A stretch of 64,000 nucleotides of DNA from Varroa destructor (taxonomy: Eukaryota; Arthropoda; Arachnida; Mesostigmata; Varroidae), in NCBI RefSeq assembly GCF_002443255.2, contig NW_019211454.1:10252248-10316247 (forward strand), in the 5' to 3' direction. Within the stretch, counting starts at the first letter, position 1. Each line of letters starts with the position of its first letter. The position numbers were made by a program, and so were the translations under genes. Of this stretch, positions 38,450 to 51,884 are shown in pieces. The notes beneath the pieces are model-generated. The model made no database searches and had not been told where the DNA came from. It saw nothing but the letters and a program-made list of their open reading frames with translations.

Positions 38450-40196
38450 AAAGGTACAAATAGTATGAATGATTATAAAGTCAGTCTTTGTTCACATGAA
38501 ATTCGTATTTAAATTGCAACAGAATCCGTACAAAATATCTAACTTTTCCGTCTACCAGATTATTAGTACTTTGGTCAATACACTGATGATAACACAGAAT
38601 ACTCAATTCACCTACTTCAGCCAATACTTTATTTTTTTTGTGGAGCATTCATCCTCAATCGAGGTTTTTAAACCTTTCGATATCGTTAGTATTCTGGCAC
38701 AGAACTTATCTTTAAGGTATAAACATAAGAAAAAATCCGTTGGCTTAAGGTTTACGTAACGGGCTGCATATTCTAGAAAATCTTTTGTTCAACTTACCGT
38801 TTTGAAAAGATATGCCTTTAAATCACGAGGATAATGTCCAAATAGCCTGTCCTGTTGAAAACAGAATTTACTATCTTCACTGCACGAAGGCCCTGCTAAG
38901 TTCCTGCATAGCAGTGCAGTTATGTCTTTTAACTGCGATTTTTATTTGAACGTAGCTTCATCATTTTAGAAAAGCCTACCCAAAAAACTGTGTATTCTTC
39001 CAAGTACGATTCTGTAAATGTGTTTACTTGGTACGGACCATTTTCATTGGTGGCATGTAGTGCTATTGACGTAAAATCTACTTATGTTTATAACGTCTTA
39101 AAACGTATTGGATACTTGATCTGCCGATGATAGGTTCACAAGTCGATGATCTTATAGATTTTTAGGATGTTTCTTTCCAGTGCTGTCTATTGGCTTGAAG
39201 ATCGTTAACGTCCTTGGTCGTTCGGGGTGCTGTCCAAACAACCCCACCCGTTTCCAACTTATTATCCGACTGCATACCTTTGTGACATTTTAACACAGCC
39301 AACAGTATCTTAATGTATATATATTTAATCGAGCATTAATGACCTTCACAGAAATGTGTTCGCCAAGTGTTATTTGAACACTCTTATTATGTTACAGTGT
39401 TCCTTAGGCCTTTTTTTTTATCAACCGGTTTGTATCGTAGACCACAGCGAACATTTACCTACAGTGACTCCAATTTTAATCATCTAATGGCTCAGTGAAA
39501 ATTTAGTAGATGTAAAAACATAAGCAAGCTAATAACCTTGAGGTATTTCAATGCTGGTTTGTTCAATCTGTTTTTGAATACGTGTTGGAGTTAAGATAGC
39601 TATTGCTTGACATCTAACTGTGTGAAGGACTTTGTGCTCCCTTATAGGAACTAGTCCAGCAAGACGTTCTTCGTCAAGGACTATCTTCGAAAGTAGTCGC
39701 CACACCCGTTATTTCCAATGCACTTCTGTGCACGTATATATATAGAAAAGCTAGCAATACCCTAATTCTTGCACTTTAATTATAGGCGAAATAGCAAGAG
39801 CTTTGCCTGTTCTGTTTGAGCCGTCAAAACGAAAAACAGCAAATGCATGACAACGACCAACGATGAACTCCATAAATTACGATGAAAAATACACGGAGTA
39901 TGACATCCAAAAAACTTTCTTATTCAAGAATGATAAATAATAGAAACGTACCTGAAAGTAGCCATGTAGGAACAATCCATCTCATCGTAGAGTATAGTGT
40001 CATTATTATTAGAGCACTGTAGAACAATCATGTCGCATATAAGGCAAAGTTTACCTTGTTTTGTATTAAAATGCCGAGGTGATTTTATCTAGGTAATTTA
40101 TACAACGAGTGTCGGTAAACATTCATGATAACAGCTTAACGGTATACATGGAACGAATGTCTTCTCAGCATGATTTAGGTGTCTTTGGCTTTTTAC

Positions 40197-40430
40197 TCAG
40201 CCGGACTTCTTAACTGCCTCGTAAAGGTCATACGAGCAATGAGTAGCTGTTACCGAGTAGAAATAATGAATAACAAAATCTAAGAGGCACACACATTCTG
40301 TCGACACGGGTCGGGAGTCTGCAGGAATTTGCGGGAGAATTCTGTAGAAGGAACCAACAAAGATGTCAGCACCGTTCGAAACGGATGCTGATAGTTGCAT
40401 CGAGGACATTAGCTCGTTCCAGAGGTGATG
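40197..40430 (-). other. Unrecognised frame sharing a repeat segment with 30.0 kb
   Basis: Minus-strand frame starting near 40430 and reading YSHHLWNELMSSMQLSASVS at its beginning and TECVCLLDFVIHYF further on. The segment coding LWNEL to SSM matches the IWNQL to SML segment near 30.06 kb at DNA level. The rest diverges. Probably a fragment of an old dispersed repeat; no domain is recognised. Confidence 0.25.
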
Positions 40431-43400
40431 GCTATAGCAAACAATTCGTCAGCTGTGTCAAGTACGTTTTGGAGGATCAAGTACCTTCTTCCACTAGAAG
40501 AAAGAGCTTTTACCGATACGGATAGGCAGTATCCTTGGAGGTCTCAATAGACTCGATCGGCTATTACGAAGCTGGCGCAGCCGTTTTAAAAAACACAAGT
40601 AAACATTTCTTTTGTCCGTCCTAAAATACACCGAAAAACGAATACGATTTGCTGAGTCACGATCAAATTGATCAAACGTCAAGTATTCCGTAAATATTAG
40701 TATTCATTGTAATATTTCTGTTATATGGGAATTGTTCTCTGTCAATTAGGACTCCGATTACTGTCTGTGTTACGTTTTTCAAAACACGCCGATACTATGC
40801 AGCCGTGTTGATATTTAGCTCCGAGATATCTCTCTATGTAATCCAGCCTTAAAGCACGTTAAATTAGAATGTAATTAAAAGAACAGACACCTTCCAGCTG
40901 ATTGGCGTGCGTCACGTGTTCGCATGTTTTTTCCCGTCCATTTGTTTTCCCATCGAGTGCGTTTCGCCTCGAAGCTTTCGGCGCTCATGTTCAACGACAT
41001 CAAGAAGAAGAAAGTTTCCTAATGCCACTCAAGCATTGCACAGTAAGTGCTATGACGATATTTTGGCGGGGGCACGGCTGGTGTGGAAAGGGAGGGGACA
41101 TATAGCAGAAGCAGAAAAGCGAGACAAGGAGAAGAGAATGAATGCGCTGCTACTTTAATATACTGCAGCATAGCAACACTTCCAACAGTTGATCAGAGCA
41201 TAGCCTGTTGCACCTTCTATGGACGCTGCAGGACACAACCTAATGCAGCTAAAATTACCCTTACAAACAGTTGATGTATGTGAGAACCGTCAGCTATAGC
41301 AGCCATTATAGGGTTGGTTCCGGATACGTCCAGCTTCACCCCTATAGTGTACACACTAGGCGGGAATCGTCGGCGCTCCGAGACGCATTGTTACTGCCGT
41401 AGCCTGTGCCAAATCTGATTTTAATTGTGCCGCCTCAAGATGCAAGCTATTGTCGCGTCGGTAAGTTGATTGGAGTCTTACTCTGCATGGGACATTTCAT
41501 TGTGACAAAGAATAGATAAAATGTCGCTACCTGAATGGAGGATATTTTGCTTAGATAAACGCTTGCGTCCATTTTTGCGCAACGGGGTTCTGCTTGTTTC
41601 CGAAAGTGTCGAAGTCGGGTTTTATTTCCCGTATGTTCGCTATGTGTATTAGAATATAGCACGCATCGGTCGATTCTACGGATCTTATTTAGATGTGAAG
41701 GCTTCAATTTGCCTGTCAGCTAATTTGGGACACGCGTAATGTTTTTGCTGAGATAGGTAACCCTACCTTAGTTATGTGTGCAGGCGGCAGCTGTCAGAAG
41801 CAATATTTAACAGCAATAAAAGTTGACCTAAAACTTTTAACGAATACCTTGTTGTAGGTATCTTCGTCTGTTTCCAGAGAGAACGTTAAGGTGCGCTCCG
41901 GCGTTGTCCCCTAAACTCCTCAACGGAAGCAAAGTGGACGTCTTTGCCCCAAAATACAAAATTCTATTACAAGTAATGGAAATATGTGATACAGTCTGGA
42001 AGCCGGAGTTTCCTGTATAACAATAGTAATACGACGAGGTCGATTAGAGGCAAGGCATTTTTTGCTAAAATTTCAGACATTTAAAAGGCCGTAGAGGTTT
42101 GTGCGACATGATAAGTACGTTGCCAGAAGCTAATTATACAAGTATTTAATTGTGTGTCCGGGAAACATTAACACACATTTTTGCGAGCTCAAGAAATTAT
42201 GTCAGGAGACCAATACGTTGGCCGTCCATGGCAGAGTTTTCTGGGCTGCTACATATATATATCTATACACACACGCCTATATAAGAACATTTTAAATAAC
42301 GGCTATCTGAATTTGATCTTCACTCGGAGGTTGAATCTTGAATAGACGCTGACACGACCTCGAATCTTGAACGAGTCAGTTTTTTTTTACCATCCAGAAC
42401 CCGCCCTCTGGCGCCATTATTCGGGTTCTGTAAAAAGTGTTGTGTACATAAAACAGGATGGGGTATGTGGAAATAGACCGTCCATGAAATGTGTTAAAGT
42501 AGCCTTCAAGAGCTCGCTTATATTAACATTAGCACACATCTAAAGGGCTCCTCGTTTATGTAGCCTAGCCCTAGCTCTAAATTTGATTTATTATACGGTA
42601 GGAGAACTAGACGGATCACTGGGCACCCTTTTTCAAAACAATGTGCTTTTACGAGCGAATCATCACAGCTTCTCCCATAGCTACAATGTCCATCTTATGG
42701 AGTGTCGATATGTAAACATTTATGATCGATGTACCACATTGCGCATCCCATATAATTGGAGTTACGAGAAAATTATACATTTACTTTTACGTTTCGATGA
42801 TGAAATGTAACATTTCATAATGAAACTAAATTTACAGATTTGTCGACGAAGGTGCTAGGGCCGGCTCCTTTGATATTTGTTATTGTTGTTCTACATCTAG
42901 CTAGCGCCTGTGGATTAATCGTGAGGCTAAAAGTCACAAGTGACATTGAAAATAGTTACCTATTAGAGGATCCGTAAGTTAAGTGAGATCTGTTTAGATA
43001 CTGTTTCAATTAACCGGGACGACTTCACTGACGGGAGATCTGTAGGTCTTTAACATTCAAGAATATTTTAATCGTATAAGTGCATATACTCGAAACAAAT
43101 TAGGATTAATATTAACTAACCAGTAGCGCCTACTACAATCCGAATCACGATCAGCTAAATCTCAATCGAGAAGACCTCTAACAATAGTATTAGGTGAACT
43201 GCGTCACAACGTCATCGTGTCCCTCTCTCTGGCCCTTCATCTTCCTTAACTGATCACAGCGTTACAGCTGCTCCAAACGCTCTAGGTACTCTAATTATTG
43301 ACATCACATAATCGCACATTACTATCCACACCGATATATTATTGTATAGACACCCGTCCGTCCCAATCTTCAATTAAGTTGATCTGTGTCAGACCATTTC

Positions 43401-43599
43401 TGCTAACCTGTTACTCGACGGTTGGTATTCATCCGTTGTCTAAAGCGGTTCGAAGGTCAGCGCCTTCCGATAACGATAGCCAATACCTTTGTTCTAGTCG
43501 AATTCGCGTGTCTGAATTTTTCCAGAGCAAATTTTGAATGTTGCTGATCTGTCTCGGTTAGATAGTGTCTCAACAACTAGGATTGACGATGGCGTACGT
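40431..43599. other. Intergenic stretch, no gene recognised
   Basis: Short frames at 40902-41274 overlap in three plus-strand phases, which argues against coding. A small palindrome lies near 42.8 kb (ATGAAATG, three bases, CATTTCAT). Nothing else was supported. Confidence 0.4.
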
Positions 43600-43713
43600 A
43601 CATCGTTCAATTCAGTCATTGTTCATTGGTGATGGGTAATTTTTGCTCTGTACACATCTAATGGACAATCGACTTTGGCGGGGACGTCGTCACTATCATT
43701 TGTTACTGGAAAT

Positions 43714-43730
43714 TGTTGTTGTTGTTGTTG
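43714..43730. repeat. GTT repeat
   Basis: Five GTT units followed by a TG. Confidence 0.85.
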
Positions 43731-44506
43731 ATGATCTTCTGCTACTTGTCGTTCTCTGTTCGTCTTCTTTTAATGGATCTCATCTCTGTTTAAAATTGTT
43801 GTAAATCTGTTTCAAGTCACGTTCGTTCGTACCTTTTGACCTACTACGACAGGTGCTGCCGTTGCCGATGTGCACGCGTTCTGTTTACGATATTGTAAAT
43901 ATGTACAAATAATCGTCTTACGACACTAGCGCTCTAATGATCAGCGGGAGCCGTCAGTTGACAACAGACGAGCAAAGACATGCGGCGCGTACTTTCTTAC
44001 AATTAAATGACGATCACTGTAATTTTACAAACGGATTATTGTGGTACCGTCAGTGCTGAGGGATCGTCAAGATCAGCGGACGATTATCACAGATGCTACT
44101 TGAATTGGGGTAGAGCAAGTTACGATAATTAGCGGCATTATGTTGATCGTACGATTTTTCCACTGACTGAGCTACATAGAGATTTATGGGAAGAGGAATA
44201 TTTACTGCCAATACAGGCCTCGTCCGGACTAGAGTAATGAGACTGGTCGATATGCGTCTATCATTTAATGTATACACTTGTATGAGCGCAACTAACTATA
44301 CGCCGCAGTATAGTCGCCGGCGTCCCTATAGTCGACGTCCACCGGTAGCCGGTACCTGTAACTTTGTCTGGATTTACGTAAATGCCGTTTTATTGCTGAT
44401 TCTCGGGGGTGGTCATTGTTCATACTGGATGTGAAACGACGTTTGTGGGGAGAGCTCAGAATCCCGAAGAGGAGACAAACGTCGGGGCGTTATTTTCATT
44501 TGGCCT

Positions 44507-44536
44507 GCCGCCGCCGCCGCCGCCACCGCCGCCGCG
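44507..44536. repeat. GCC-rich trinucleotide repeat
   Basis: About ten GCC/ACC units. One plus-strand frame through it reads as a polyproline run within a 65-codon frame (44409-44606). No neighbouring sequence supports a formin FH1 or other proline-rich protein, so I leave it as a simple repeat. Confidence 0.85.
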
Positions 44537-46649
44537 GCTGCCTGTCATAGTTGCATCTGTTGTTACTGCCGCTGCAAAGATCTCGTGTAGTTCTGCTGTG
44601 TATTAAATATGAACGTCTGTTTGGTTGTGTGTCAAAATCCTCCTCATTCGTCGTGGCGTCTTTAATCGGCTCGCAGTTCGCTTGTGTATCTTTTCGCCTC
44701 TGTGTGAAGCACGGCGTCGCCCTGTCCGTGTGTTGTAGTTGCCGTTGCTGCGTATGGTGGTAGATCCGGCGAGCACCGGACAAGTGCAAACAACGCGAAA
44801 CCGACTACGGCCGCAGTACGTGGGCCGCCCCAGGGTTGACGGTTGTAGAGCGAAGAGGCCGCTATAATAATCATTTTTATCGCCATGAGAACGACCCGCG
44901 CGCGCCGTGCTTACTATGATACAGCCAATGTACAAATCAAACGTATGGCATGTGCACAATACAGCACATCGTAGTACTACTATGTGTGAGCCCATACGAA
45001 CATTTCTATAATATTAATCATGATACTAAGACAGGGGAAGCATAGTCTTTCTTCACATCCTGTCTCTTACCAAATATCCCCTTTCTGTTTTCTCACCCCT
45101 CTGCTTCCGTGCCATCCTATCCTGCTCCACGTACAGGGGGCAGTAATCATGCACGGCACATAAGGCGTTCGCTTACTCACTCGCAGCTTCGTTGCTCTGC
45201 GAGTAGAACACAAACCCATACAAACGGACCTTTTAGGATTCACGCTTGCCACTACAAACACATATACGGACACACTGCAAATGCGTATACAGACAGCCAC
45301 TTAGATAACGACACGAGCGGTGATACACACGCTCGCTGCTTGCGGGCGAAATCCGTCGGCCGCTTCGGAAACGTGAACAAGGCGGATCGGATCGGTGGTA
45401 ACAGAAGTTCGCCAAAAATATTAACGGCAGTCAGCAACGCGACAGAACTTGGATAGATACCAAACTGAAGACTGACAAAGGCCCGTCGATCGATCCCCAA
45501 AGGCGGACATAACGTAACAACAATAGCGTAGACAATGGTTGTGTACCAACTCGTGTCTAGCGACGATAAAGAATTAGAAAAAAAAGAAGAGCACAAAACG
45601 GTATAGACAGACAGAGAAACAGAAATGGCGAGGATACGGAACGAACGAAAACGGATGGACTGAAACCAATCAAAGCTTGTTAAACCTCGACCGCAGGTAG
45701 AGAGTAGACCGTCGTGCGGAGTGATATGCGCTGCGACAGCGAAGCTTTTTCTTCTAGTGTTTGTCTCTCAGGAGGTAACGATAATAATAGTTGTAATCAC
45801 CACCTGAGAATCATTAGCTTGAGCTAGAGAGAGCTTACAGGCTCGGAAAAATTATTTGGATTTCGATGAACAAGGATAGTCATTCTTCGCTTTAGTGCTT
45901 GGAAATGGTGAACGACAGTCGCTATTACGTTGGTACGGTGGCGCAACAGTTCACGTGGTCGTATGAGGTGCATTGTTAGCTCACAACTTTTAAGTTGAAG
46001 AAAACGAATAGAAAAAAGCAAAAATTAATCAAGTGCTAGGCAACTTTCGCTTCGTCCTTTGCTGTCGAGGCGCTTTTTGAGGGTCGATTTCTGCCGTGCC
46101 ACGATGAGATCAGCAACGTGATTGATGTTAACTCTCGACAGAGCTTTTCCGGTTGTCCACGAATGGAAGCTATAGTGGCCTTACTCACGCACACGGAGAC
46201 TGTTTGATATGCTCTAGTGACGACGAAGGGATACTCGTAGCAGTGAAAAGCTTCCTCGTAAGCAGTTGCCTCACCGTATCTTATCGTGTTGATGGTAGAA
46301 GTGAAGGAGGTGGTATCCAGTTGTGCACCGAAGTGAAGTGATGGACAACCCGTCGCTTGCCGATTTACAATATATTATCAACAATGCGGATTACACACAA
46401 ACTCTGGCCACTGGTTCGTTTTCATGTAATCGCTAGGCTTTACTATTAGGCGCGTGTGCTAAGTGTTCCTTATGCGATAAAACCATCACAAACATTAAAG
46501 ATAAGCACATATGAAAGACATATGTATTTTTCTAGTTTGGCTACAACAGAAAGCAATTTTTGTTACACTATACGACAACATTACAGATCTCACGTCAAAG
46601 AAGCTTATTATGTTTCATGTTATTGGGTTCAGCATCGCCGTCAGGCGTT

Positions 46650-46743
46650 CCATCAGACTGCTGATTGACTCCCAACCATCACACACTGAGTCGATCCGAA
46701 CGTGTCCGTGAGATTAGCAGGCACTGAGCTATCACGGAGACAC
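46650..46743 (-). repeat. tRNA-Ser-like SINE, copy 3 (shortened)
   Basis: The minus strand reads TCCGTGATAGCTCAGTG, then CCTGCTAATCTCACGGACAC, a degenerate B box (GTTCGGATCGACTC) and part of the family tail. The segment between the A box and the anticodon loop is deleted relative to copy 2. Confidence 0.6.
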
Positions 46744-47472
46744 ATCGAAGAAGCTAAATTCCTGTAAACGGTGATTCTATACAAAATAACAAGATACCAA
46801 AAAACAGGCGGTTATGATTCATAATGATCACAATGGGAATAGACACATAAAGAGGCATCGCATGTATTCTCCCCATCGTGCCGTCCATTGCGGCACATCG
46901 GAGACAGAAGATGGCAGTTCCCATAGAAAAAAAAAACAAAAAAGGCATCGAAACATGATCTGAAATGGAAAAAAAAACAATAAAAAGCGAACGATGTTGT
47001 TGAGCTAGTGACCTTCGCGAATACCCAGATAAACAGTTTCAAGAAATGACTTTACTAATAATATAATATTCCATCTGTTGAGCGCCCATTGGCAATGTTT
47101 TGACCAGAACTTCAATTATTATGAAATCTATTGACATTCTGGTTGATTTTCCGCTCGAGCATATTCTACGAGTACGTGTCCTAATTTGAGGCTCGGTTTT
47201 ATAGATGTCTGCATTTTCGTAGCATATCACGGGAAGCATTTGCTTGACTGACCTCTACAAATCTGAGCGTTACGAATTACAATAGATGTGATATCTTTTT
47301 GAGTAAAACAAGTACTTTGCCACGTCACCAACACCACAAAGCTTGAAATCTCATTGATCTTCCTGAAAGACTGAGGGGTCCCCGCAGATACGGACACGAT
47401 TGCATATACATGCATGCACGTATAACTATAGTCGATCAGCGGGACACCAACTACCATACGCGTAACAATGGC

Positions 47473-47490
47473 CGTCGTCGTCGTCGTCGT
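47473..47490. repeat. CGT trinucleotide repeat
   Basis: Six CGT units, followed by CATCAT. Confidence 0.85.
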
Positions 47491-49843
47491 CATCATTACT
47501 TTACGCTGCTGCGGTTGCTGTTGCTTTTGCTGTTCCTATTTGTAATGATCGTTGTCACCGAGAAACGGTCATTGCTTAGTTCATTGTTGACCGTTGAGGC
47601 CTTTGGGGAAGCTGCGGATGACTCGGAGTCGAGTAGCAACAGGATTAGCAGTGCTATCGAAGCGCCGACGGCTGCCAGTCTTTAGAAGCAGTGTATGAAA
47701 CCAACATAACGTCGGAAAGCTTTTTGACGATTGTGTCTCGGAGTGAGCAGCATCAAGCAAACTTCACGTCGGCTATCGCCGGGCAGTGACTGAAGGTTGG
47801 ACGTTTATGAATTCGTTGACCTTTACGTGACGTGTTCCGATCGTCACAACGGCTAACTAGCGTGGTTACATTAGCAGTCTGATCAAATAAATCGGCCCTT
47901 CAGATCATTCGAACGCGATATTTGATTCAACTCCACAATCCGTATCGGTACTGTAAACGAATGACGTTTTACAATTAAATAAAAATTTACGATTCATTAA
48001 CGTACACATGCGTCCATCAGACGGCCATCTGTGATTGTAGTAATAGCCTGTCAGCATGTGAGCGTCACGATCTGTTGATCAAGGGTAGTCAGTTATTAAA
48101 AAATGCATTTGTTTGCGCTTTCATAATTTGGAACCGAGCTACTTTATGATGAAGTGACCACACTGGGAAAAGCAGCTAACGATAAATTCGATCAAGTCTG
48201 GAAAATAGACTGATCTGGCTTGTCTCGAACAGCATGACCATATTGCCTTGACTCACCGGGTTGCGATTACCCCGGACTGTTTTCATCCCATCATCTGTGG
48301 GGGATGTCCGCCCGTATGGTAGCAAGGTCGACGCAGAATTTTCCGCTATCGCTAGCTCCACCACCACCACCATCAGTAGTGGCTGTACGACGTGTTATTA
48401 TGCCGCGTTATATACGTGGGATGTTCTTGTTGAATCGAGGTCCCAGAAACCGAACAAGACAACAATCCGCGTGGTGACTCATTTCGATTCTTTGATGTGT
48501 TCGATCAGTTAAATGAGCGTTTTTTCACGTCTAGATTAGATCATACTAGTACGTGCGAGTTAGAGAATATGTTTGCTGGAAAATAAAATAAGAAAAGGAA
48601 TCTCTAGGAGAAACAAAGTGAGTCCGACGTTTTTACTACGTTTTTTTTTTTTTACTACTACACGTTTATCTTATTTCGTAAAAAGTACGTGATGTAATGC
48701 TAATCGGTATGATGTGTTCATAGTGCACTGATCAAGTCTATACATGCGAAGTAACCACTATGAAAGAGCGTTCGCTGATCATACCAAGTGGACGTGTTGT
48801 CACAGACCATCATTTTACAGAACGGTAGAATAGGTTAAATGTACTTTATACTATACAACTTCGATGGTTTGTGTACCCTGCGAAGCGACAGGGTAAATAG
48901 TAGTAACACACGCTCGTTATTATAATTTACGTTGTAAACATTACGTTGGTCCGAAGATTCGCAGCAGTCACAGTGATTTGTAAAGCGTCAGCTTGGTCGG
49001 CAGGCCATGCAAACTGCACTTTGTTTTTGTTGAATAACGCTCACTTTCGTAGCGACTATGTGTGTCGTGTTATGTATTGTCAGCGCATCGTTACTCGATT
49101 CCTTTCCCCTATAGTATAATATACATATAAAATCATAAAGCTGTACTAAACCGCTTCAGTTTAGCCGCGCTATATAAGATTCTGCCGATTCAGAAGGCTC
49201 TGTTTGAGAACAGTGCGGCACCTCTTTCAGCATCCTCTTAAGGTAATGGAAGTTTTTTTTGGCGGTCGTATTCCCTCCAAATGCCGTACCTCCTGCCACT
49301 CGTGGCCTTTTTTTGCTGACTCTTAAAAATCTCTGCCGATTGATACGACTCGTTAGCTTACGATACGCGTCGTATATTCCAGTCGCCCACTCCATGACGT
49401 GCGCCTTTAGCCTGCCGCTGTTAACTTCCTTCGTCGAATACACATCAGCAGAGCGTAACCGCTACACTGATAACACTTGCGCTTAACTCGCGTGCTATAG
49501 TACTTAGGCAGCAAACCAACCAGGCGTCTATGAAGAATTCGTATCACTTCTACGATTGGTTTTACCTCAGAACGGAGGGCTAAGATATACGCGAAGCGGG
49601 GAACGCGCAAATAACGTATTGGATCAAACAGAAGTGGGAAATCCATTCGAGAATCAGGGAGCGACTCAGACGAACAAACAGCGGAAACGAAGAGCGGCCA
49701 GAGCATCAGACCACTTACTCAAATTTGTTACATAGAGCGGCGACTGTTATGCGTGATTCACTTCATTGGAGGCCTCCACTTCATGTGGAAATCGTCTTTA
49801 TCTTCTTGGGGCTTTTGCACTAGCTTCGGCCAGCGCAACAGAA

Positions 49844-49868
49844 GCTAGCTAGCTAGCTAGCTAGCTAG
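49844..49868. repeat. GCTA tetranucleotide repeat
   Basis: Six tandem GCTA units plus one base. The unit is part of a self-complementary CTAG/GCTAGC pattern. Confidence 0.9.
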
Positions 49869-50012
49869 ATGGGTCATTCTGATTAGAAGACACTAGAGCT
49901 AAGCTCTGCTGGCTAAGCGGGAAGTGTTACATATTGTGACAAAGGCCATTAGGCAGCCTTATTTTTATAAATCGATATTCCAGAGCTATGTTAGACGAAC
50001 TGATGGGTTAGA

Positions 50013-50014
<2 letters not shown>

Positions 50015-50051
<37 letters not shown>
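50015..50051. repeat. TA microsatellite
   Basis: Uninterrupted alternating T and A for 37 bases. Confidence 0.95.
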
Positions 50052-50055
<4 letters not shown>

Positions 50056-51850
50056 CGTATACCGGATATACATAGAACTATACCTCATTATGTAGGGTGC
50101 GTGTTTTGCGCATATTTGTAGAACCTCAATCGTCATGAACTCATGCATCGGACCGTGAATACCAAAAACGTGATATCATACATTCACAAATCAAAAAGCA
50201 TCGATTGGTTTACTCCAGTAAATTAAACTAAATAATTGCTAATGAAGAGTGGAAACAAGCTTCCACTAAAGTCTAAGAAAAAAATTTAAACTATTTTAAT
50301 TCGTCAAGATCTAGGTGTCTTAGGCGTCGCATAGGTGTATTTCTATGGTATTGTCAAGGATACCTATTCATAGGGAAACTGATGGAAGAAGCTTAAATTG
50401 CGGTTTCGACAGTTGTTCCGGTATGGCAAGATATCGTTAAGCCAGTTTCAAGTTTTTCGGATACGATGATTCGACTAACGTACCTGAATTCAAAGCGGGG
50501 CGTACATACATTGCGTTTCATGTCGGTATAGAACAATACTCGGCAGCATTACTGCTAGCTCTTCTTAACGTTCAATAACAGTGGCCATATTCAGAAGACA
50601 GCCGTCAGGAACAAAATATGAATATAAACATAATGATTACTACTTAACGTCGTGTGAATTAATGGTGACACATTTATACACTAAATTGGCTGGTTTAAAT
50701 GGCAATTTTTCTTTTCATAATTTTCGACTAAATGGAGCCTGTTTGCTAAGGATCCGGACGTGTTGACGTGCGTTACGGACCAGAATTCGGTAGTCATTAG
50801 AGTGTCACCATGATACATAGTACCTTATGTCTTGTGACAAACTCGTATAGAGAACAGTTGTCGCCAATTCTACCGAATCGGCCTCAGACCAGCTGTTATT
50901 ATTAGAGCGCTGCAAAGAAACCTCTACTGTAACCGGTCAGTGAGAATGAGCCCGTCTCCTGCCAGAACAAATCCACCGGAATATATTCACGACAAAAGAA
51001 CAGTTGCACGGTGAGTACTAGCGGCAACGTAAAAGCAGCTCAAGCGCCTGTGCAGAAATCAATAAAAGACGATACTGTGTATACATGTACATATACATGT
51101 AACGAACAAACGGATCGATTACACAGTGCGGAACCAACCTTTGATGGCTGGCGTAGTTATAATTACAAAGAGGAACTAATAGAATGCGAGAGTTCTCTCT
51201 AAGGAATACTGTGTTTATAGACAACGAATACAGACTTCGCTAAACGGTTAGAACTGAAAAGCTACAAAGGCTGTCGGACGGGGCTTATTTTAGTGTCTAG
51301 ATATCATCTCTGCGATATTATTAAGTGTCATTAAAGACCATCAGGAGAAAGTTACTGGTCCGTCGTCGATTCGCCAGCGGCCGATGTTGTTGACATGACG
51401 ATTGTTTGATAAAAAAAAAACGTCTGGCGAAGGGGATGGATGACAGCCGTTGCATGACCGAAAAAAGAAGCGAAGAAAATAACTCTACAGATTGAATTTG
51501 TGGTACTTGCATGTCAACAGTTTATATAGTCGATAGATGCAGTAGATAGATGATGACGAAATTCATGATAGACGAAAATTGAAGAAAGACTCGATCTAGC
51601 TGAACGAAGAGATGACACTTGCACAACAAGACTTCTATATGTAAATTCGGCTACTGACACCAGAAGATGCATTTGGTAGTGGTTTACGGGCTTTAATTAT
51701 ACTTGTAATAGGCCATAGAAGGGCAAAAACGAGCTTCAGCAAATCGGTGGTGTGATCTTTTTGATCATTTACAGAAAGCTTAGCTAAACTTTCCCACGTT
51801 ACCTTCTACAACGGCTGTTAGGAACGTTGTACTTGGCCGCTCTGGCCTTT

Positions 51851-51884
51851 TACTTCTCACCCGCCACCCCCCTCCCCCCTTCCA
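51851..51884 (+). other. C-rich polypyrimidine tract ending in CAG
   Basis: A pyrimidine-rich tract with two runs of six C ends in TTCCAG at 51884, which looks like a 3' splice site. The sequence after it encodes nothing recognisable, so it may be a non-coding exon acceptor or just a C-rich tract able to form unusual structure. Confidence 0.3.

Larger units (their letters stand above)
36001..40196. other. Intergenic stretch, no gene recognised
   Basis: AT-rich DNA with two microsatellites (GACT at 36671, TA at 38399) and a NotI-type GCGGCCGC site at about 37.88 kb. A YY1-like GGCCATCTTGG lies at 38132-38142. No coding region could be supported. Confidence 0.4.
43600..49710. other. GC-richer region with simple trinucleotide repeats, no clear gene
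   Basis: Base composition changes visibly here, with many CG dinucleotides and several trinucleotide runs: GTT at 43714, GCC at 44507, CGT at 47473. Open frames are numerous on both strands but overlap heavily and resemble nothing known. The region is upstream of the formin exons on the same contig. It could hold its promoter, 5' UTR exons or a long first intron, but this is inference. Confidence 0.4.

Noticed and set aside
44409..44606. Frame with a polyproline run that might be a formin FH1 or other proline-rich exon
   Set aside because: The run is simply a GCC repeat; flanking residues match nothing, and the true FH1 lies at 61.2-61.9 kb.
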